A DNA stretch of 64,000 bases from Rectinema subterraneum (GTDB taxonomy: Bacteria > Spirochaetota > Spirochaetia > Treponematales > Rectinemataceae): NCBI GenBank assembly GCA_009768935.1, contig WESA01000002.1, positions 109,278 through 173,277 on the forward strand. Reading direction: 5' to 3'. Position 1 is the first letter of the stretch, and each line of letters opens with the position of its first letter. The translations under genes were made by a program, and so were the position numbers. Below, in pieces: positions 17,135-25,459 of the stretch. The notes beneath the pieces are model-generated. The model had not been told where the DNA came from, searched no databases, and saw only the letters and a program-made list of their open reading frames with translations.

Positions 17135-18397
17135 ATGAAAACCAAAGCGGTGAGATTATACGGCGTCAATGATCTGAGGCTCGAAGAGTTCGACCTACCC
17201 CCGATTAAAGACGACGAAATCCTTGCGCGTGTCGTCAGCGACTCGATCTGCATGTCGTCCCACAAGCTTGCCATGCAAGGCGACAAGCACAAACGCGTGC
17301 GGGCGCCCCTTGCGCAGAACCCCGTCATCATCGGCCACGAATTCTGCGGAGAAATCGTCGAAGTGGGAAAGAAATGGGCGCATAAATTCAAACCTGGCAT
17401 GCCATTTGCCATTCAGCCTGCGCTCAATTATAAAGGAACGCTCTGGGCGCCCGGATATTCCTATCAATATATAGGCGGCGATGCCACCTACATCATCATC
17501 CCCAACGAAGTAATGGAGATGGACTGCCTTCTCGAGTACAAAGCCGACGCGTTCTTCATGGGCTCGCTCTCGGAGCCAGTCTCCTGCATTATCGGCGCCT
17601 ACCATGCGCAATACCACACCAAACCGGGCTCCTATGTGCACGAAATGGGCATCCGCGAAGGCGGCTCTCTTGCTTTGCTGGCATCGGTCGGGCCGATGGG
17701 TCTTGGGGCGATCGATTATGCGATTCACGGAGGAAGAAAGCCTGCGCGCATAGTAGTCACCGACATAGACCAGGCGCGCCTCGACCGCGCGCAGACGCTT
17801 ATCACCGTCGAGTCGGCCCGCCAGAAGGGAATCGAGCTTATCTATATCAACACAAAAGACATGGCCGACCCTGTGGCTGCGCTTCGCGAACTCAATGGCG
17901 GCAAGCTCTTCGATGATGTATTTGTGTTTGCGCCGGTACGCAGCCTTGTGGAGATGGCGGACAAACTCCTTGCAAACGATGGCTGCCTCAATTTCTTTGC
18001 TGGCCCTACCGACCCGAACTTCTCGGCGATGTTAAATTTCTACAATGTCCACTATGAGTCGCACCACCTCGTGGGGACCTCAGGCGGCAACACCGACGAT
18101 ATCCGCGAGTCGCTTGCGCTCATGGCACAAGGACTTTTGCGCCCCGAAGCCATGATCACGCATGTGGGAGGCCTCAATGCCGTCGCCGAGACCACGATCA
18201 ATCTGGACAAGATTCCGGGCGGCAAGAAACTTATCTACACGCATAAAAAGCTTGACCTTGTGGCAATCGCTGATTTTGCCGAGCGCGGAAAGACCGAGCC
18301 CTTCTATGCAGCGCTGGCGGAGATTACCGCGAGGCATCAGGGGCTGTGGTGTAAGGAAGCCGAAGATTACCTGCTCGCGAACGCGCCTGAGATTTGA
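17135..18397 (+). CDS. Zinc-binding polyol/sugar-phosphate dehydrogenase, SorE-like
   Basis: This 420-residue protein is a medium-chain dehydrogenase. KTKAVRLYGVNDLRLEEFDL opens the GroES-like domain, IIGHEFCGEIVEVG is the zinc-site motif, and ASVGPMGLGAIDYAIHGG is the nucleotide-binding fold, followed by VVTDIDQARLDRA. The overall pattern recalls L-sorbose-1-phosphate reductase (SorE). Such enzymes interconvert a ketose 1-phosphate and a hexitol phosphate with NAD(P)H. The ATG at 17135 is used because AGGAGG is seven bases upstream; the reading frame before it overlaps the kinase. Together with the FGGY kinase and SDR it suggests a ketose/polyol pathway. The SorE match is from memory of the family, so the substrate is provisional. 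Confidence 0.82.
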   Translation: MKTKAVRLYGVNDLRLEEFDLPPIKDDEILARVVSDSICMSSHKLAMQGDKHKRVRAPLAQNPVIIGHEFCGEIVEVGKKWAHKFKPGMPFAIQPALNYKGTLWAPGYSYQYIGGDATYIIIPNEVMEMDCLLEYKADAFFMGSLSEPVSCIIGAYHAQYHTKPGSYVHEMGIREGGSLALLASVGPMGLGAIDYAIHGGRKPARIVVTDIDQARLDRAQTLITVESARQKGIELIYINTKDMADPVAALRELNGGKLFDDVFVFAPVRSLVEMADKLLANDGCLNFFAGPTDPNFSAMLNFYNVHYESHHLVGTSGGNTDDIRESLALMAQGLLRPEAMITHVGGLNAVAETTINLDKIPGGKKLIYTHKKLDLVAIADFAERGKTEPFYAALAEITARHQGLWCKEAEDYLLANAPEI

Positions 18398-18471
18398 TGG
18401 AGTGCTTTATGGCGGCCGCCGATGAATTTCTGTTTGTCCGCGAACGCGCCGGAGATTCAATGCAGTGCTTT
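18376..18471 (+). repeat. 33-base direct repeat, 63 bases apart
   Basis: Copy 1 (18376-18408) covers the last codons and stop of the SorE-like gene. Copy 2 (18439-18471) lies in the intergenic space with four mismatches. Both begin CGCGAACGCGCC and end CAGTGCTTT or GAGTGCTTT. The 63-base offset suggests an old tandem duplication of the gene's 3' end. Confidence 0.7.
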
Positions 18472-18519
18472 GGCGCGGGAAAAAATCCAGCGCCGAGCAT
18501 TATTAATACTCATGCCTAA
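18409..18519 (+). CDS. Possible 36-residue small protein between the SorE-like and Fe-ADH genes
   Basis: An ATG at 18409, preceded by GATGGAG, opens 36 codons (start MAAADEFLFVRERAG) and stops at 18519, right before the AGGAGGA of the next gene. It fills the gap between the two dehydrogenase genes and includes copy 2 of the local direct repeat. No family is recognised and it may be a chance open frame created by the duplication. Confidence 0.25.
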   Translation: MAAADEFLFVRERAGDSMQCFGAGKNPAPSIINTHA

Positions 18520-18532
18520 AAGGAGGAAACCC

Positions 18533-19702
18533 ATGGATGAATTTGTATTTCACAATCCCACAACGATTTATTTTGGGAAACGCTATGAGGCCGAGGTTGG
18601 GCGCATCGCTGCACAGTATGGAAAGCGAGTGCTTCTGCATTTCGGCGGCGGCAGTGCCGAGCGTACAGGGCTTCTTCCTGCTATACGAAAAGCTCTGACC
18701 GAAGCGGGAATTTCCTATTTCGAGCTCGGCGGTGTCCAGCCGAATCCACGCCTCAGCCTGGTTTATAAAGGCATCGAACTGTGCCGCAAGAACAGCGTCG
18801 ACCTTATCCTCGCTGTCGGTGGCGGCAGTGCCATCGATTCCGCGAAAGCCATTGCAATTGGCACAGTCTACGAAGGCGATGTGTGGGATTTTTATACAGG
18901 GAAAGCATTTCCCACTAAAGCACTTCCTGTGGGAACCGTGCTCACCATCCCCGCAGCAGGCAGCGAAGCCAGCCCTGGCTCTGTCATCACCAAAGAAGAA
19001 GGCCTGCTCAAGCGCGCTGTCAATGCCGACTGCATTTTCCCACGTTTCTCGATTCTCAACCCCGAGCGCGCCTTCACCCTCCCACCCGCCCAGATTGCCA
19101 ATGGTGTCACCGACATCATGTGCCACCTCATGGAACGATACTTCACCAACTCGAAGCCCGTCGAATTCACCGACAGGTTGATCGAAGCCACGCTCCGCAC
19201 GGTCATCGCCGCTGCGCCGCGCGTCCTCGCAAACCCGACTTCCTATGACGACTGGGCAGAGCTCATGTGGGCAGGCACGGTCGCGCACAACGAGCTATTG
19301 AACACAGGGCGCGTAGGCGATTGGGCCTCGCATGACATCGAACACGAACTAAGCGCAATTTACGATATCGCGCACGGCGCTGGGCTCGCCATCGTCACCC
19401 CCGCCTGGATGAAATACACGCTCAAGCATGATGTTGCGCGCTTTGCGCAGTATGCGGTGCGTGTCTGGGGAGTCGAAGACAACTATTTCGATCCTGAGCG
19501 CGTGGCCCGCGAAGGAATCGCCCGTCTTGAGGTATTCTGGAGAAGTATCGGCCAGAAAGTGCGCCTTAGCGAGATCGGCATCGACGATTCGCGCATTGCT
19601 GAAATGGCGCGCAAATGCACCGATGACGATGCGCATACGGTGGGGCACTTTGTGCCCTTGCGCTCGAAGGATATCGAAGCGATTTACCGGCTCGCGCTCT
19701 AG
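18533..19702 (+). CDS. Iron-containing alcohol dehydrogenase (butanol-dehydrogenase/YqhD type)
   Basis: This is a 389-residue group III dehydrogenase. The front (FHNPTTIYFGKRYEAEVGRI) and the NAD(P)-binding segment ILAVGGGSAIDSAKAIA are typical, with PAAGSEASPGSVIT next. The metal site spans ADIMCHLMERYF-like and SHDIEHELSAIYDIAHGAG motifs with the ligand His residues. It reduces aldehydes to alcohols or the reverse, using NAD(P)H. The start at 18533 is set by AGGAGGA seven bases upstream. As last gene of the rightward operon it probably removes an aldehyde made by the pathway or recycles cofactor. It ends 73 bases before the convergent argH. Confidence 0.92.
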   Translation: MDEFVFHNPTTIYFGKRYEAEVGRIAAQYGKRVLLHFGGGSAERTGLLPAIRKALTEAGISYFELGGVQPNPRLSLVYKGIELCRKNSVDLILAVGGGSAIDSAKAIAIGTVYEGDVWDFYTGKAFPTKALPVGTVLTIPAAGSEASPGSVITKEEGLLKRAVNADCIFPRFSILNPERAFTLPPAQIANGVTDIMCHLMERYFTNSKPVEFTDRLIEATLRTVIAAAPRVLANPTSYDDWAELMWAGTVAHNELLNTGRVGDWASHDIEHELSAIYDIAHGAGLAIVTPAWMKYTLKHDVARFAQYAVRVWGVEDNYFDPERVAREGIARLEVFWRSIGQKVRLSEIGIDDSRIAEMARKCTDDDAHTVGHFVPLRSKDIEAIYRLAL

Positions 19703-19775
19703 CAAGCGCCGCAAGACGCGCGCAACCGCTTGATTAGCGGCCGCGCAGTCTGCCAGCCCGACCTATAGCGTCTTC

Positions 19776-21176
19776 TCATCGTGTAGCCAGGTGTAGCCAG
19801 GCGCGCAGGCGATCGATCTGCTCGCGCGTGCGCAAGGGGGCAGGCCCACCGGTCTGCATCCTTCTCGCCACGCAAGCTTGCGGCTCGAGATATTCTGCAA
19901 GCTCGGCCGCGTTTGCTCCCGCTTTCTCGAAAGCCTCATGCACAGCCAGGTCAGCCTGCGTAATCGCGCGCAGGCTTTTTTGTTCATCTACACAGCGCTG
20001 AACGAGCAATTTCGCCGCCTGATATGCAGTTCTGAAAGGCACTCCCGCCTTGACAAGGAATTCCGCCACATCCGTTGCTTCAAGGTAGCCTTCGTCGAGC
20101 GCTGCGCGCATTCGCCCGGCATCAGGCTCAATGCTCTGCACAAGAACCTTGAACGCCTCGAGCGCGCCATTAATGGTCTCTTCTATTTCGAAAAACAGCG
20201 CCTTGTCTTCTTGAAGATCACGGTTGTAGGCGTAGGGCAGGCCTTTTTCCATTACAAGGAGGGCCTGGAGGTTCCCGAACACCCTGCCCGCCTTGCCGCG
20301 GATGAGCTCTGCGGGATCGGGGTTGCGCTTTTGTGGCATAATGCTCGAGCCAGTGCTCGCGCGCGGCGAGATCTTCACAAAGCTATATTCCGAAGAAGCC
20401 CACAGCACAATATCTTCGCACGCGCGCGAAAGGTGCATCATAAGTGTCGCCGCGCTCGCAGCATATTCGATTGCGGCGTCGCGGTCGGCAACCGCATCCA
20501 TCGTATTCATCGAAACGCGCGAAAAGCCAATGAGCTCCGCCGTCCTCTCCCTGTCGACCGAAAGCCCGCTTCCTGCAAGTGCGCCGGCGCCAAGCGGACT
20601 TTCATTTGCCCGCGTTGCAGCGTCTGCAAAGCGGTCGGCATCGCGTTCCAGCGCTGCGCACCAGGCAAGTACATGATGCGCAAGCGTAACATGCTGGGCT
20701 CGCTGCAAGTGGGTGTACCCCGGCATGAGTGTCTCGATATTTCGTTCGGCCACATAGAGACAGGCAGAAATCGCATCGAGGACACGAGCGCGCGTCTGGC
20801 GGCAAGCATTGCGCACATGCAGTTTGAATGCCGCGGCAACCTGGTCGTTGCGGCTGCGCCCAGCATGGATACTCTTTCCGATGTCGCCAAGCCTTCGTGT
20901 GAGCTCTGCTTCGAGAAAGCTGTGCACATCCTCGGCGCTCTGATCCACAGCCAGCGCTCCGCTTTGCAGATCCTTACGGATTTTTGCCAGTTCATCGACA
21001 AGAGCGGATGCATCGACCTGCGGAATAATTCCCTGCTCTCCCAGCATAATCGCGTGCGCCTGCGAGCATTCGATATCCTCGAACACGAGGCGCGCGTCGA
21101 CCGCCAGGCTCGAAAGGAACCTGTCAACTGCCGGATCGAGGCCCTCGCCACCTCCAACCTGCCACAATGTCGCCAT
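19776..21176 (-). CDS. argH: Argininosuccinate lyase
   Basis: This 466-residue member of the fumarase/aspartase superfamily cleaves argininosuccinate to arginine and fumarate. Key motifs are SIHAGRSRNDQVA (residues about 103-115), LMPGYTHLQRAQ with the catalytic His, and the signature loop GSSIMPQKRNPDPAELIRGK with the catalytic Ser. The start lies 6 bases after the argG stop, so the pair is an operon. The last codons are affected by an exact 10-base tandem duplication (19781-19800). As a result the protein ends HLATR, while collapsing the duplication would give HDEKTL. The C-terminal tail is not part of the active site, so activity is probably unaffected. Confidence 0.96.
   Translation of the reverse strand: MATLWQVGGGEGLDPAVDRFLSSLAVDARLVFEDIECSQAHAIMLGEQGIIPQVDASALVDELAKIRKDLQSGALAVDQSAEDVHSFLEAELTRRLGDIGKSIHAGRSRNDQVAAAFKLHVRNACRQTRARVLDAISACLYVAERNIETLMPGYTHLQRAQHVTLAHHVLAWCAALERDADRFADAATRANESPLGAGALAGSGLSVDRERTAELIGFSRVSMNTMDAVADRDAAIEYAASAATLMMHLSRACEDIVLWASSEYSFVKISPRASTGSSIMPQKRNPDPAELIRGKAGRVFGNLQALLVMEKGLPYAYNRDLQEDKALFFEIEETINGALEAFKVLVQSIEPDAGRMRAALDEGYLEATDVAEFLVKAGVPFRTAYQAAKLLVQRCVDEQKSLRAITQADLAVHEAFEKAGANAAELAEYLEPQACVARRMQTGGPAPLRTREQIDRLRAWLHLATR
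19781..19800. repeat. Exact 10-base tandem duplication in the argH 3' end
   Basis: GTGTAGCCAG occurs twice in a row. Being 10 bases long, the extra unit shifts the frame for the last few argH codons and brings in a different stop. Confidence 0.85.
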
Positions 21177-21182
21177 TCTTTC

Positions 21183-22460
21183 TCAATCCCCTGCAGGAGC
21201 AGTATACCCCGAGCTGCCCGGCTTGACGACATCCGGCCCCGCCGCGAGCCCGTCCTTTTTGATACGCTCATTGAGCCGCGCGCGCACTTTCGTGGGAAGC
21301 CCGAACAGGTTGATAAAGCCCGTAGAATCTTTATGCGAGAACAAGGGGCCCGTTGTGAAGCTGGCAAGGCTCGCATCGTAGAGCGAATATGGCGAGGTCG
21401 CTCCAGCGAATATGATGTTGCCCTTGTATAGCTTGAGCGTTACTTGCCCTGTCACTGTGCTCTGTGTTGAATCGACAAATGCACAGAGCGCCTTGCACAG
21501 CGGGCTGAACCACTCGCCTTCGTAGAGAATCTCGGCGAAGCGCTGAGCCACCGTCATTTTGAATGAAAGTGTCTTTTTGTCGAGGCAGAGCATTTCCAGC
21601 CTGTCGTGCGCTTCCATGATAATCGTACCGCCCGGGGTCTCGTACACGCCGCGGGATTTCATGCCGACAACGCGATTTTCCACCATGTCTGCGATGCCGA
21701 TGCCGTTTGCTCCGCCGATCTTGTTGAGCTTGCTCACTATGGAAACCGGGTCGAGCTTTTCGCCGTTCACCGAAACCGGCACGCCATTCTGGAAACCAAT
21801 GGTCACGTACTCAGGCTTATCCGGCGCCTTTTCCGGCGTCACGCACATTTTGAGCATGCCTTCGAAGTGCGGCTCATTCGCTGGGTCTTCGAGGTCGAGC
21901 CCTTCATGGCTGATATGCCAGAGGTTGTCGTCGCGGCTGTAGGAGTCAGATTTTTTCATCGGTACAGGGATGCCCCGCGCTTCAAGGTAGGCAATTTCTT
22001 CTTCGCGGCTCTGGATATCCCAGATTCTCCAGGGAGCGATCACTTCCATTTCGGGAGCAAAAGCCTTGACGCCGAGCTCGAATCGCACCTGATCATTGCC
22101 TTTGCCTGTGCAACCATGCGCAACAGCATCGGCTCCCTCAGCAAGCGCCACCTCCGCAAGCCCCTTCGCGAGCAAAGGCCGCGCCGCGCTTGTGCCAAGC
22201 AAATATTTCTTCTCGTACGGCGTGCCTGCCTTGACGAGCGCCCAGAGATATTCCTTTACAAACTCTTCTTTCTGGTCCAGCTTGATAAACTTCGATGCGC
22301 CAGATGCGATGGCGCGCTTTCCAATAGCGTCGAAATCTGCTTCCTGACCGACATCGCCGCAGACCGCGATCACCTCGCAGTCATAGTTTTCCTTGAGCCA
22401 TGGAACGATCACAGTGGTATCGAGTCCGCCGGAATATGCAAGAACAATCTTCTTTTTCAT
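21183..22460 (-). CDS. argG: Argininosuccinate synthase
   Basis: This is a 425-residue ATP-dependent ligase that joins citrulline and aspartate. The PP-loop near the N-terminus is [12 protein letters not shown] (residues 5-16). Later motifs include [31 protein letters not shown] (citrulline/aspartate site) and [21 protein letters not shown] start at 22460 is chosen because AAAGGAGAAGG precedes it and the PP-loop sits at the right distance; the frame upstream runs into the promoter and is not coding. It is co-transcribed with argH from a promoter near 22661-22689 that overlaps a strong palindrome. No other arginine genes are in the window. Confidence 0.97.
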   Translation of the reverse strand: MKKKIVLAYSGGLDTTVIVPWLKENYDCEVIAVCGDVGQEADFDAIGKRAIASGASKFIKLDQKEEFVKEYLWALVKAGTPYEKKYLLGTSAARPLLAKGLAEVALAEGADAVAHGCTGKGNDQVRFELGVKAFAPEMEVIAPWRIWDIQSREEEIAYLEARGIPVPMKKSDSYSRDDNLWHISHEGLDLEDPANEPHFEGMLKMCVTPEKAPDKPEYVTIGFQNGVPVSVNGEKLDPVSIVSKLNKIGGANGIGIADMVENRVVGMKSRGVYETPGGTIIMEAHDRLEMLCLDKKTLSFKMTVAQRFAEILYEGEWFSPLCKALCAFVDSTQSTVTGQVTLKLYKGNIIFAGATSPYSLYDASLASFTTGPLFSHKDSTGFINLFGLPTKVRARLNERIKKDGLAAGPDVVKPGSSGYTAPAGD

Positions 22461-22836
22461 GTATTTCCTTCTCCTTTGAATAGATATGTGAATTATAGTC
22501 GGTCGCGCTCCTGGCGCGCTCTTGCTGCAAAGCGAGAACGGCAGATTTGCATGCGCAAAATGTGCCTGTCTGCCCCACTCCGTTATTCTGGACGTCGACG
22601 GAGGCGGGCCTTGGGGAACATGAGGATGCGAAGCAAGGAAGAATGAATCTTCATGCATGAAGAATACAATTTCTTGCGATTTTATGCAAGTATATTTGAA
22701 TTATTATGTAATAAAACAGAGAGCATTTAAAAAGGAGCGGCCCGGTCTTGTTTCCTGGTCTTGCGGCCCGGTCTCGCTTGCCGGGCAGCGGCTCTTTCTG
22801 CTTTTTTTTGCTTTCCTTTCATGATATATTCGTCAC
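22461..22836. other. 376-base divergent regulatory region between argG and the hexose kinase gene
   Basis: No gene is seen. It holds the argG promoter and palindromes (about 22648-22690), an AT-rich stretch, and a GC-rich segment at 22739-22795. In that segment CGGCCCGGTCT is repeated and a GCCCGG/CCGGGC hairpin is followed by a T8 run at 22802-22809, just before the kinase -10 box. This could be an attenuator-like hairpin for transcripts starting upstream. Confidence 0.5.
22648..22689 (-). promoter_or_regulatory. argG promoter with overlapping 16-bp palindrome
   Basis: Minus strand: -35 TTGCAT (22684-22689), 17 bases, -10 TATTCT (22661-22666). TCTTCATGCATGAAGA (22648-22663) is a perfect palindrome covering part of the -10 and the start site. 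A second imperfect inverted repeat (CTTGC/GCAAG, 22673-22690) overlaps the -35. Neither is a textbook ARG box, but the placement suits an arginine repressor. Confidence 0.6.
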
Positions 22837-22837
22837 A
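22825..22837 (+). promoter_or_regulatory. Extended -10 giving a leaderless hexose-kinase transcript
   Basis: TGA-TATATT (hexamer 22825-22830) lies six bases before the ATG at 22837 and there is no ribosome binding site. Transcription should start at or next to the A of the ATG. The -35 region is only a T run, so the TGn extension probably matters. Confidence 0.6.
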
Positions 22838-23877
22838 TGCTTCAAAATTCAAACATTTCGCGAACCAGCATAGAGGCTGGCGGCCAGAATCAAGACAACC
22901 AAAATCAAGAGAGCCACAATCAAAACAGCCAGATTCAAGACGGCCATAGCTCAGCTGGCCCTCGTGAGCCCAGTTTTCTCTGTGTCTGCCTCAACCCTAC
23001 CATTCAAAAGACGCTTGTGTTCAGCAAGATCCATGCAGGCGAAGTCAACCGCACCGCGCAGTGGCGCATCGATGTAGCCGGCAAAGGGATAATCCCCACG
23101 CGCATTTTCACCCAGCTCGGCGAGCGCGCAGTACACCTGACTCAGTTAGGCGGCCCGAACCGCGACTGGTTTCTCTCCATGTGCGCCGAGGACCAAATTC
23201 CAATCGAATGGGTCGAGTCCGACGCACCCATCCGCTTCTGCACGACGCTTATCGAAGAATCGGAAGGGCATGCAACTGAACTTGTAGAAGAATCGCACCC
23301 TGTTGCTCCGGGAACCAGTGAAGCGATCATTGCCCGTTTTTCGGAGCTTGTTCAGAAAACGAGCGCGGTGCTGCTGTCTGGAACGGTAGCAACAGGCATA
23401 GTGCCCGGCACCATGGCCCGGCTCGCTGAAATTGCTTCTAAAGCAGGCGCTCGCCTCTACCTCGATATCAAGAAACAGGATCTGCTCGAATGCCTTGAAT
23501 TCCACCCCCTATGTGTAAAACCGAATCTTGAGGAACTCGCCCAGACACTTGGCATACCCTATGACGAAGTGCGCGAAGAGACAACCGCACGCAGGCTCGT
23601 TGCCGAAACAGGCCGCAAGTTCTATGAAAGGTTCGGCACGTATCTAGTCGTCACGCGCGGCGCAAAGTCCACACTGTACTGGGACGGCCGCCAGCTCTGT
23701 GAACAGCCCGTCAACCCGGTCAACGTGCGCAATCCCATCGGTTCGGGCGATGCATTCGGCGCAGGGCTTGCCCGCATACTTGAGCGCGGAGGCTCTATTC
23801 ACGATGCGGTGAAAGAAGGCACGCGCCTCGGCGGGCTGAACGCAGCGCAATTGAAGCCTGGCTCCATTTTTCCGTGA
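22837..23877 (+). CDS. PfkB-family hexose-phosphate kinase (1-phosphofructokinase/tagatose-6-P kinase type)
   Basis: This is a 346-residue protein. The kinase fold begins at about residue 47 with FLCVCLNPTIQKTL, and the C-terminal catalytic motif NPIGSGDAFGAGLARIL is intact. The missing Gly-Gly segment variant (RIDVAGKGIIPTRIF) matches FruK/LacC/hexose-kinase relatives, which phosphorylate fructose-1-phosphate or tagatose-6-phosphate. The first 46 residues are unusual. Residues 17-41 are made of five-residue units (QNQDN, QNQES, HNQNS, QIQDG) encoded by a 15-base tandem repeat. The start at 22837 is supported by the -10 box six bases upstream. It converges on the symporter gene with a shared terminator between. 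No PTS genes are nearby. Confidence 0.85.
   Translation: MLQNSNISRTSIEAGGQNQDNQNQESHNQNSQIQDGHSSAGPREPSFLCVCLNPTIQKTLVFSKIHAGEVNRTAQWRIDVAGKGIIPTRIFTQLGERAVHLTQLGGPNRDWFLSMCAEDQIPIEWVESDAPIRFCTTLIEESEGHATELVEESHPVAPGTSEAIIARFSELVQKTSAVLLSGTVATGIVPGTMARLAEIASKAGARLYLDIKKQDLLECLEFHPLCVKPNLEELAQTLGIPYDEVREETTARRLVAETGRKFYERFGTYLVVTRGAKSTLYWDGRQLCEQPVNPVNVRNPIGSGDAFGAGLARILERGGSIHDAVKEGTRLGGLNAAQLKPGSIFP
22885..22959 (+). repeat. 15-base tandem repeat, 4 copies plus one degenerate, inside the kinase N-terminus
   Basis: Units start at 22885, 22900, 22915 and 22930, consensus near CARAATCAARACARC, with a fifth decayed unit to 22959. The unit length is a multiple of three, so copy-number changes keep the frame and would lengthen or shorten the Q/N-rich tail. 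Confidence 0.8.
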
Positions 23878-23961
23878 ATCTGCACTGCAGAGTCCGCCCT
23901 GCCCTGAACCCATCCCGAGCTCGGCCCGAACTTGCCCTAAAAATCCATATATTGACAAAAA

Positions 23962-23991
23962 GCGGCGCCCATTCGAGGGCGCCGCATTTTT
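23962..23991. terminator. Bidirectional intrinsic terminator
   Basis: GCGGCGCCC-ATTCGA-GGGCGCCGC, a perfect 9-bp stem, with ATTTTT on the right and AAAAA on the left (T tract on the minus strand). It sits between the convergent kinase and symporter genes and should stop both transcripts. Confidence 0.9.
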
Positions 23992-24015
23992 ATGCAGTTT
24001 GCAAAGGTTGTCTCA

Positions 24016-25323
24016 TCATTTCCACTTTGCCATATCGAGTTCTTTTTCTGTCTTCGCCACGATTGCCGAGCCTACCATATCGCCAGTCACGTTCAGACTT
24101 GTGCGGCCCATATCCAGGAGCGCATCGATACCGAGAATCATGGCATACGCCGCAGCGACCGCCGAACCTTCGGTTACCTTGAGTCCAATCGACTCGAGCA
24201 CCATAAGGAGCATAATTGCACCCGCTCCAGGTACGCCTGCCGTGCCGATGCTCGCCAGGGTCGCGGTGATGATAACTGTGAGCTGCTGATTGATGGTAAG
24301 CGGCTGGTTGGTTGCAAAACCGATGAACATCGCGCATACGCCGAGGTAGATTGCAGTACCATCCATATTGATGGTCGCCCCGAGCGGCAGGGTGAACGAG
24401 CTGATCGAGCGCGGAATGCCGAGATTCTCTTCGCTGCAGCGCATGGTCACCGGCAGCGTGGCACTCGACGAACGGCTCACGAAAGCCGTGATCATCGCCT
24501 CATTCGCGCCCTTGAGGAATTTCCAGAATCCGAGTTTGTAGACAGACAGAAGTCCGCCATATGTCACTACAAGGTGCACAATAAGCGCGACATACACTGC
24601 AAGCGTTACCATGAGCAATGGCCCGATCGCTTTTGGCCCCTGCTGGGCAAATACTTGGGCAATGAGCACGAACACACCGATAGGCGCATATTGCATGATG
24701 CCGCGCACGACCTTGTACATCGTCTCGGCAGCTGCATTCACCCCATCGAGCAGCACTGTGCCCGATTTGGCAAGCGCTTGCTGCTTAGAATCCTTGATGT
24801 AAGAAAGCCCGATCCCGAAGACAACCGCAAAGAAAATGATCGGCAAGACATCACCCTTCATCAGCGACTCGAAGGGATTGGTCGGCACGATATTGAGCAA
24901 GATCTGCACCAGTGTAGGTGCAGTTGCTTCCTTGCCCTTGATAGCTGCGTCGCCTACCACGTTGAATCCTGCCCCTGGCTGGAAAATATTGGCGAATATG
25001 AGGCCGATGAGCACCGCAAACGCGCTCGTCAGCAAATAGTACACCAGTATTTTCACACCGACCCTGCCCAGCCTCGACGGAGCAATGCTCGCTGCGCCCG
25101 CGACCAGTGAGAACAAAACCACCGGGACCACAATCATTTTGAGCAGCCTGATAAAGAGATCCCCAAAGAACTTTGAGTTGTCGACAAAGGGCTTTACTGA
25201 TGATGGAAAAAAGCCCAGAATAATGCCGACAATCGCGCCCAAAATCAGGCCGATCAGAATACGCGCCAGCAGGTTGGTCTTGAAATACCAATCCAGGACG
25301 CCCTTTTTCTTCTCTTCAACCAT
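24016..25323 (-). CDS. Dicarboxylate/amino acid:cation symporter (DAACS family)
   Basis: This 435-residue transporter has about eight membrane helices and two re-entrant hairpins. The glutamate/C4-dicarboxylate signature is present: [19 protein letters not shown] (serine-rich hairpin), then [20 protein letters not shown] with the NMDGT ion site, and [17 protein letters not shown]. It imports glutamate, aspartate or C4-dicarboxylates with Na+ or H+. The ATG at 25323 follows AAGGAGGTG; the frame ten codons further up lacks a site. The promoter is TTGCAG, 17 bases, CATAAT (25368-25396, minus). It is divergent from an Asp/Glu racemase-like gene, so both may concern acidic amino acids. Confidence 0.93.
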   Translation of the reverse strand: MVEEKKKGVLDWYFKTNLLARILIGLILGAIVGIILGFFPSSVKPFVDNSKFFGDLFIRLLKMIVVPVVLFSLVAGAASIAPSRLGRVGVKILVYYLLTSAFAVLIGLIFANIFQPGAGFNVVGDAAIKGKEATAPTLVQILLNIVPTNPFESLMKGDVLPIIFFAVVFGIGLSYIKDSKQQALAKSGTVLLDGVNAAAETMYKVVRGIMQYAPIGVFVLIAQVFAQQGPKAIGPLLMVTLAVYVALIVHLVVTYGGLLSVYKLGFWKFLKGANEAMITAFVSRSSSATLPVTMRCSEENLGIPRSISSFTLPLGATINMDGTAIYLGVCAMFIGFATNQPLTINQQLTVIITATLASIGTAGVPGAGAIMLLMVLESIGLKVTEGSAVAAAYAMILGIDALLDMGRTSLNVTGDMVGSAIVAKTEKELDMAKWK

Positions 25324-25367
25324 GCAGCACCTCCTTGCTTTACGAGTGTACATTAAGCAACCATTAG

Positions 25368-25396
25368 ATTATGTATCCATTTTCCGCTGGCTGCAA
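25368..25396 (-). promoter_or_regulatory. Promoter of the DAACS symporter
   Basis: Minus strand -35 TTGCAG (25391-25396), 17-base spacer, -10 CATAAT (25368-25373). The leader is about 38 bases and has a strong ribosome site. Confidence 0.65.
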
Positions 25397-25423
25397 GAGC
25401 TAATTTTTCTGCTCGAGAATCTA

Positions 25424-25459
25424 TTTACATCAGCGCGCAGCCTCTTCATAATAACACCA
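25424..25459 (+). promoter_or_regulatory. Promoter predicted to give a leaderless racemase transcript
   Basis: TTTACA (25424-25429), 17 bases, CATAAT (25447-25452), then six bases to the ATG at 25459. No Shine-Dalgarno sequence fits in that space, so the mRNA should begin with the start codon. Confidence 0.7.

Noticed and set aside
19878..21431. 517-codon plus-strand open frame opposite argH
   Set aside because: It is antisense to strongly conserved argH and argG, has an arginine- and cysteine-rich composition and no family resemblance.
23992..25110. 372-codon plus-strand open frame opposite the symporter
   Set aside because: It mirrors a conserved transporter; the composition (many His, Arg, Cys) is typical of antisense frames.
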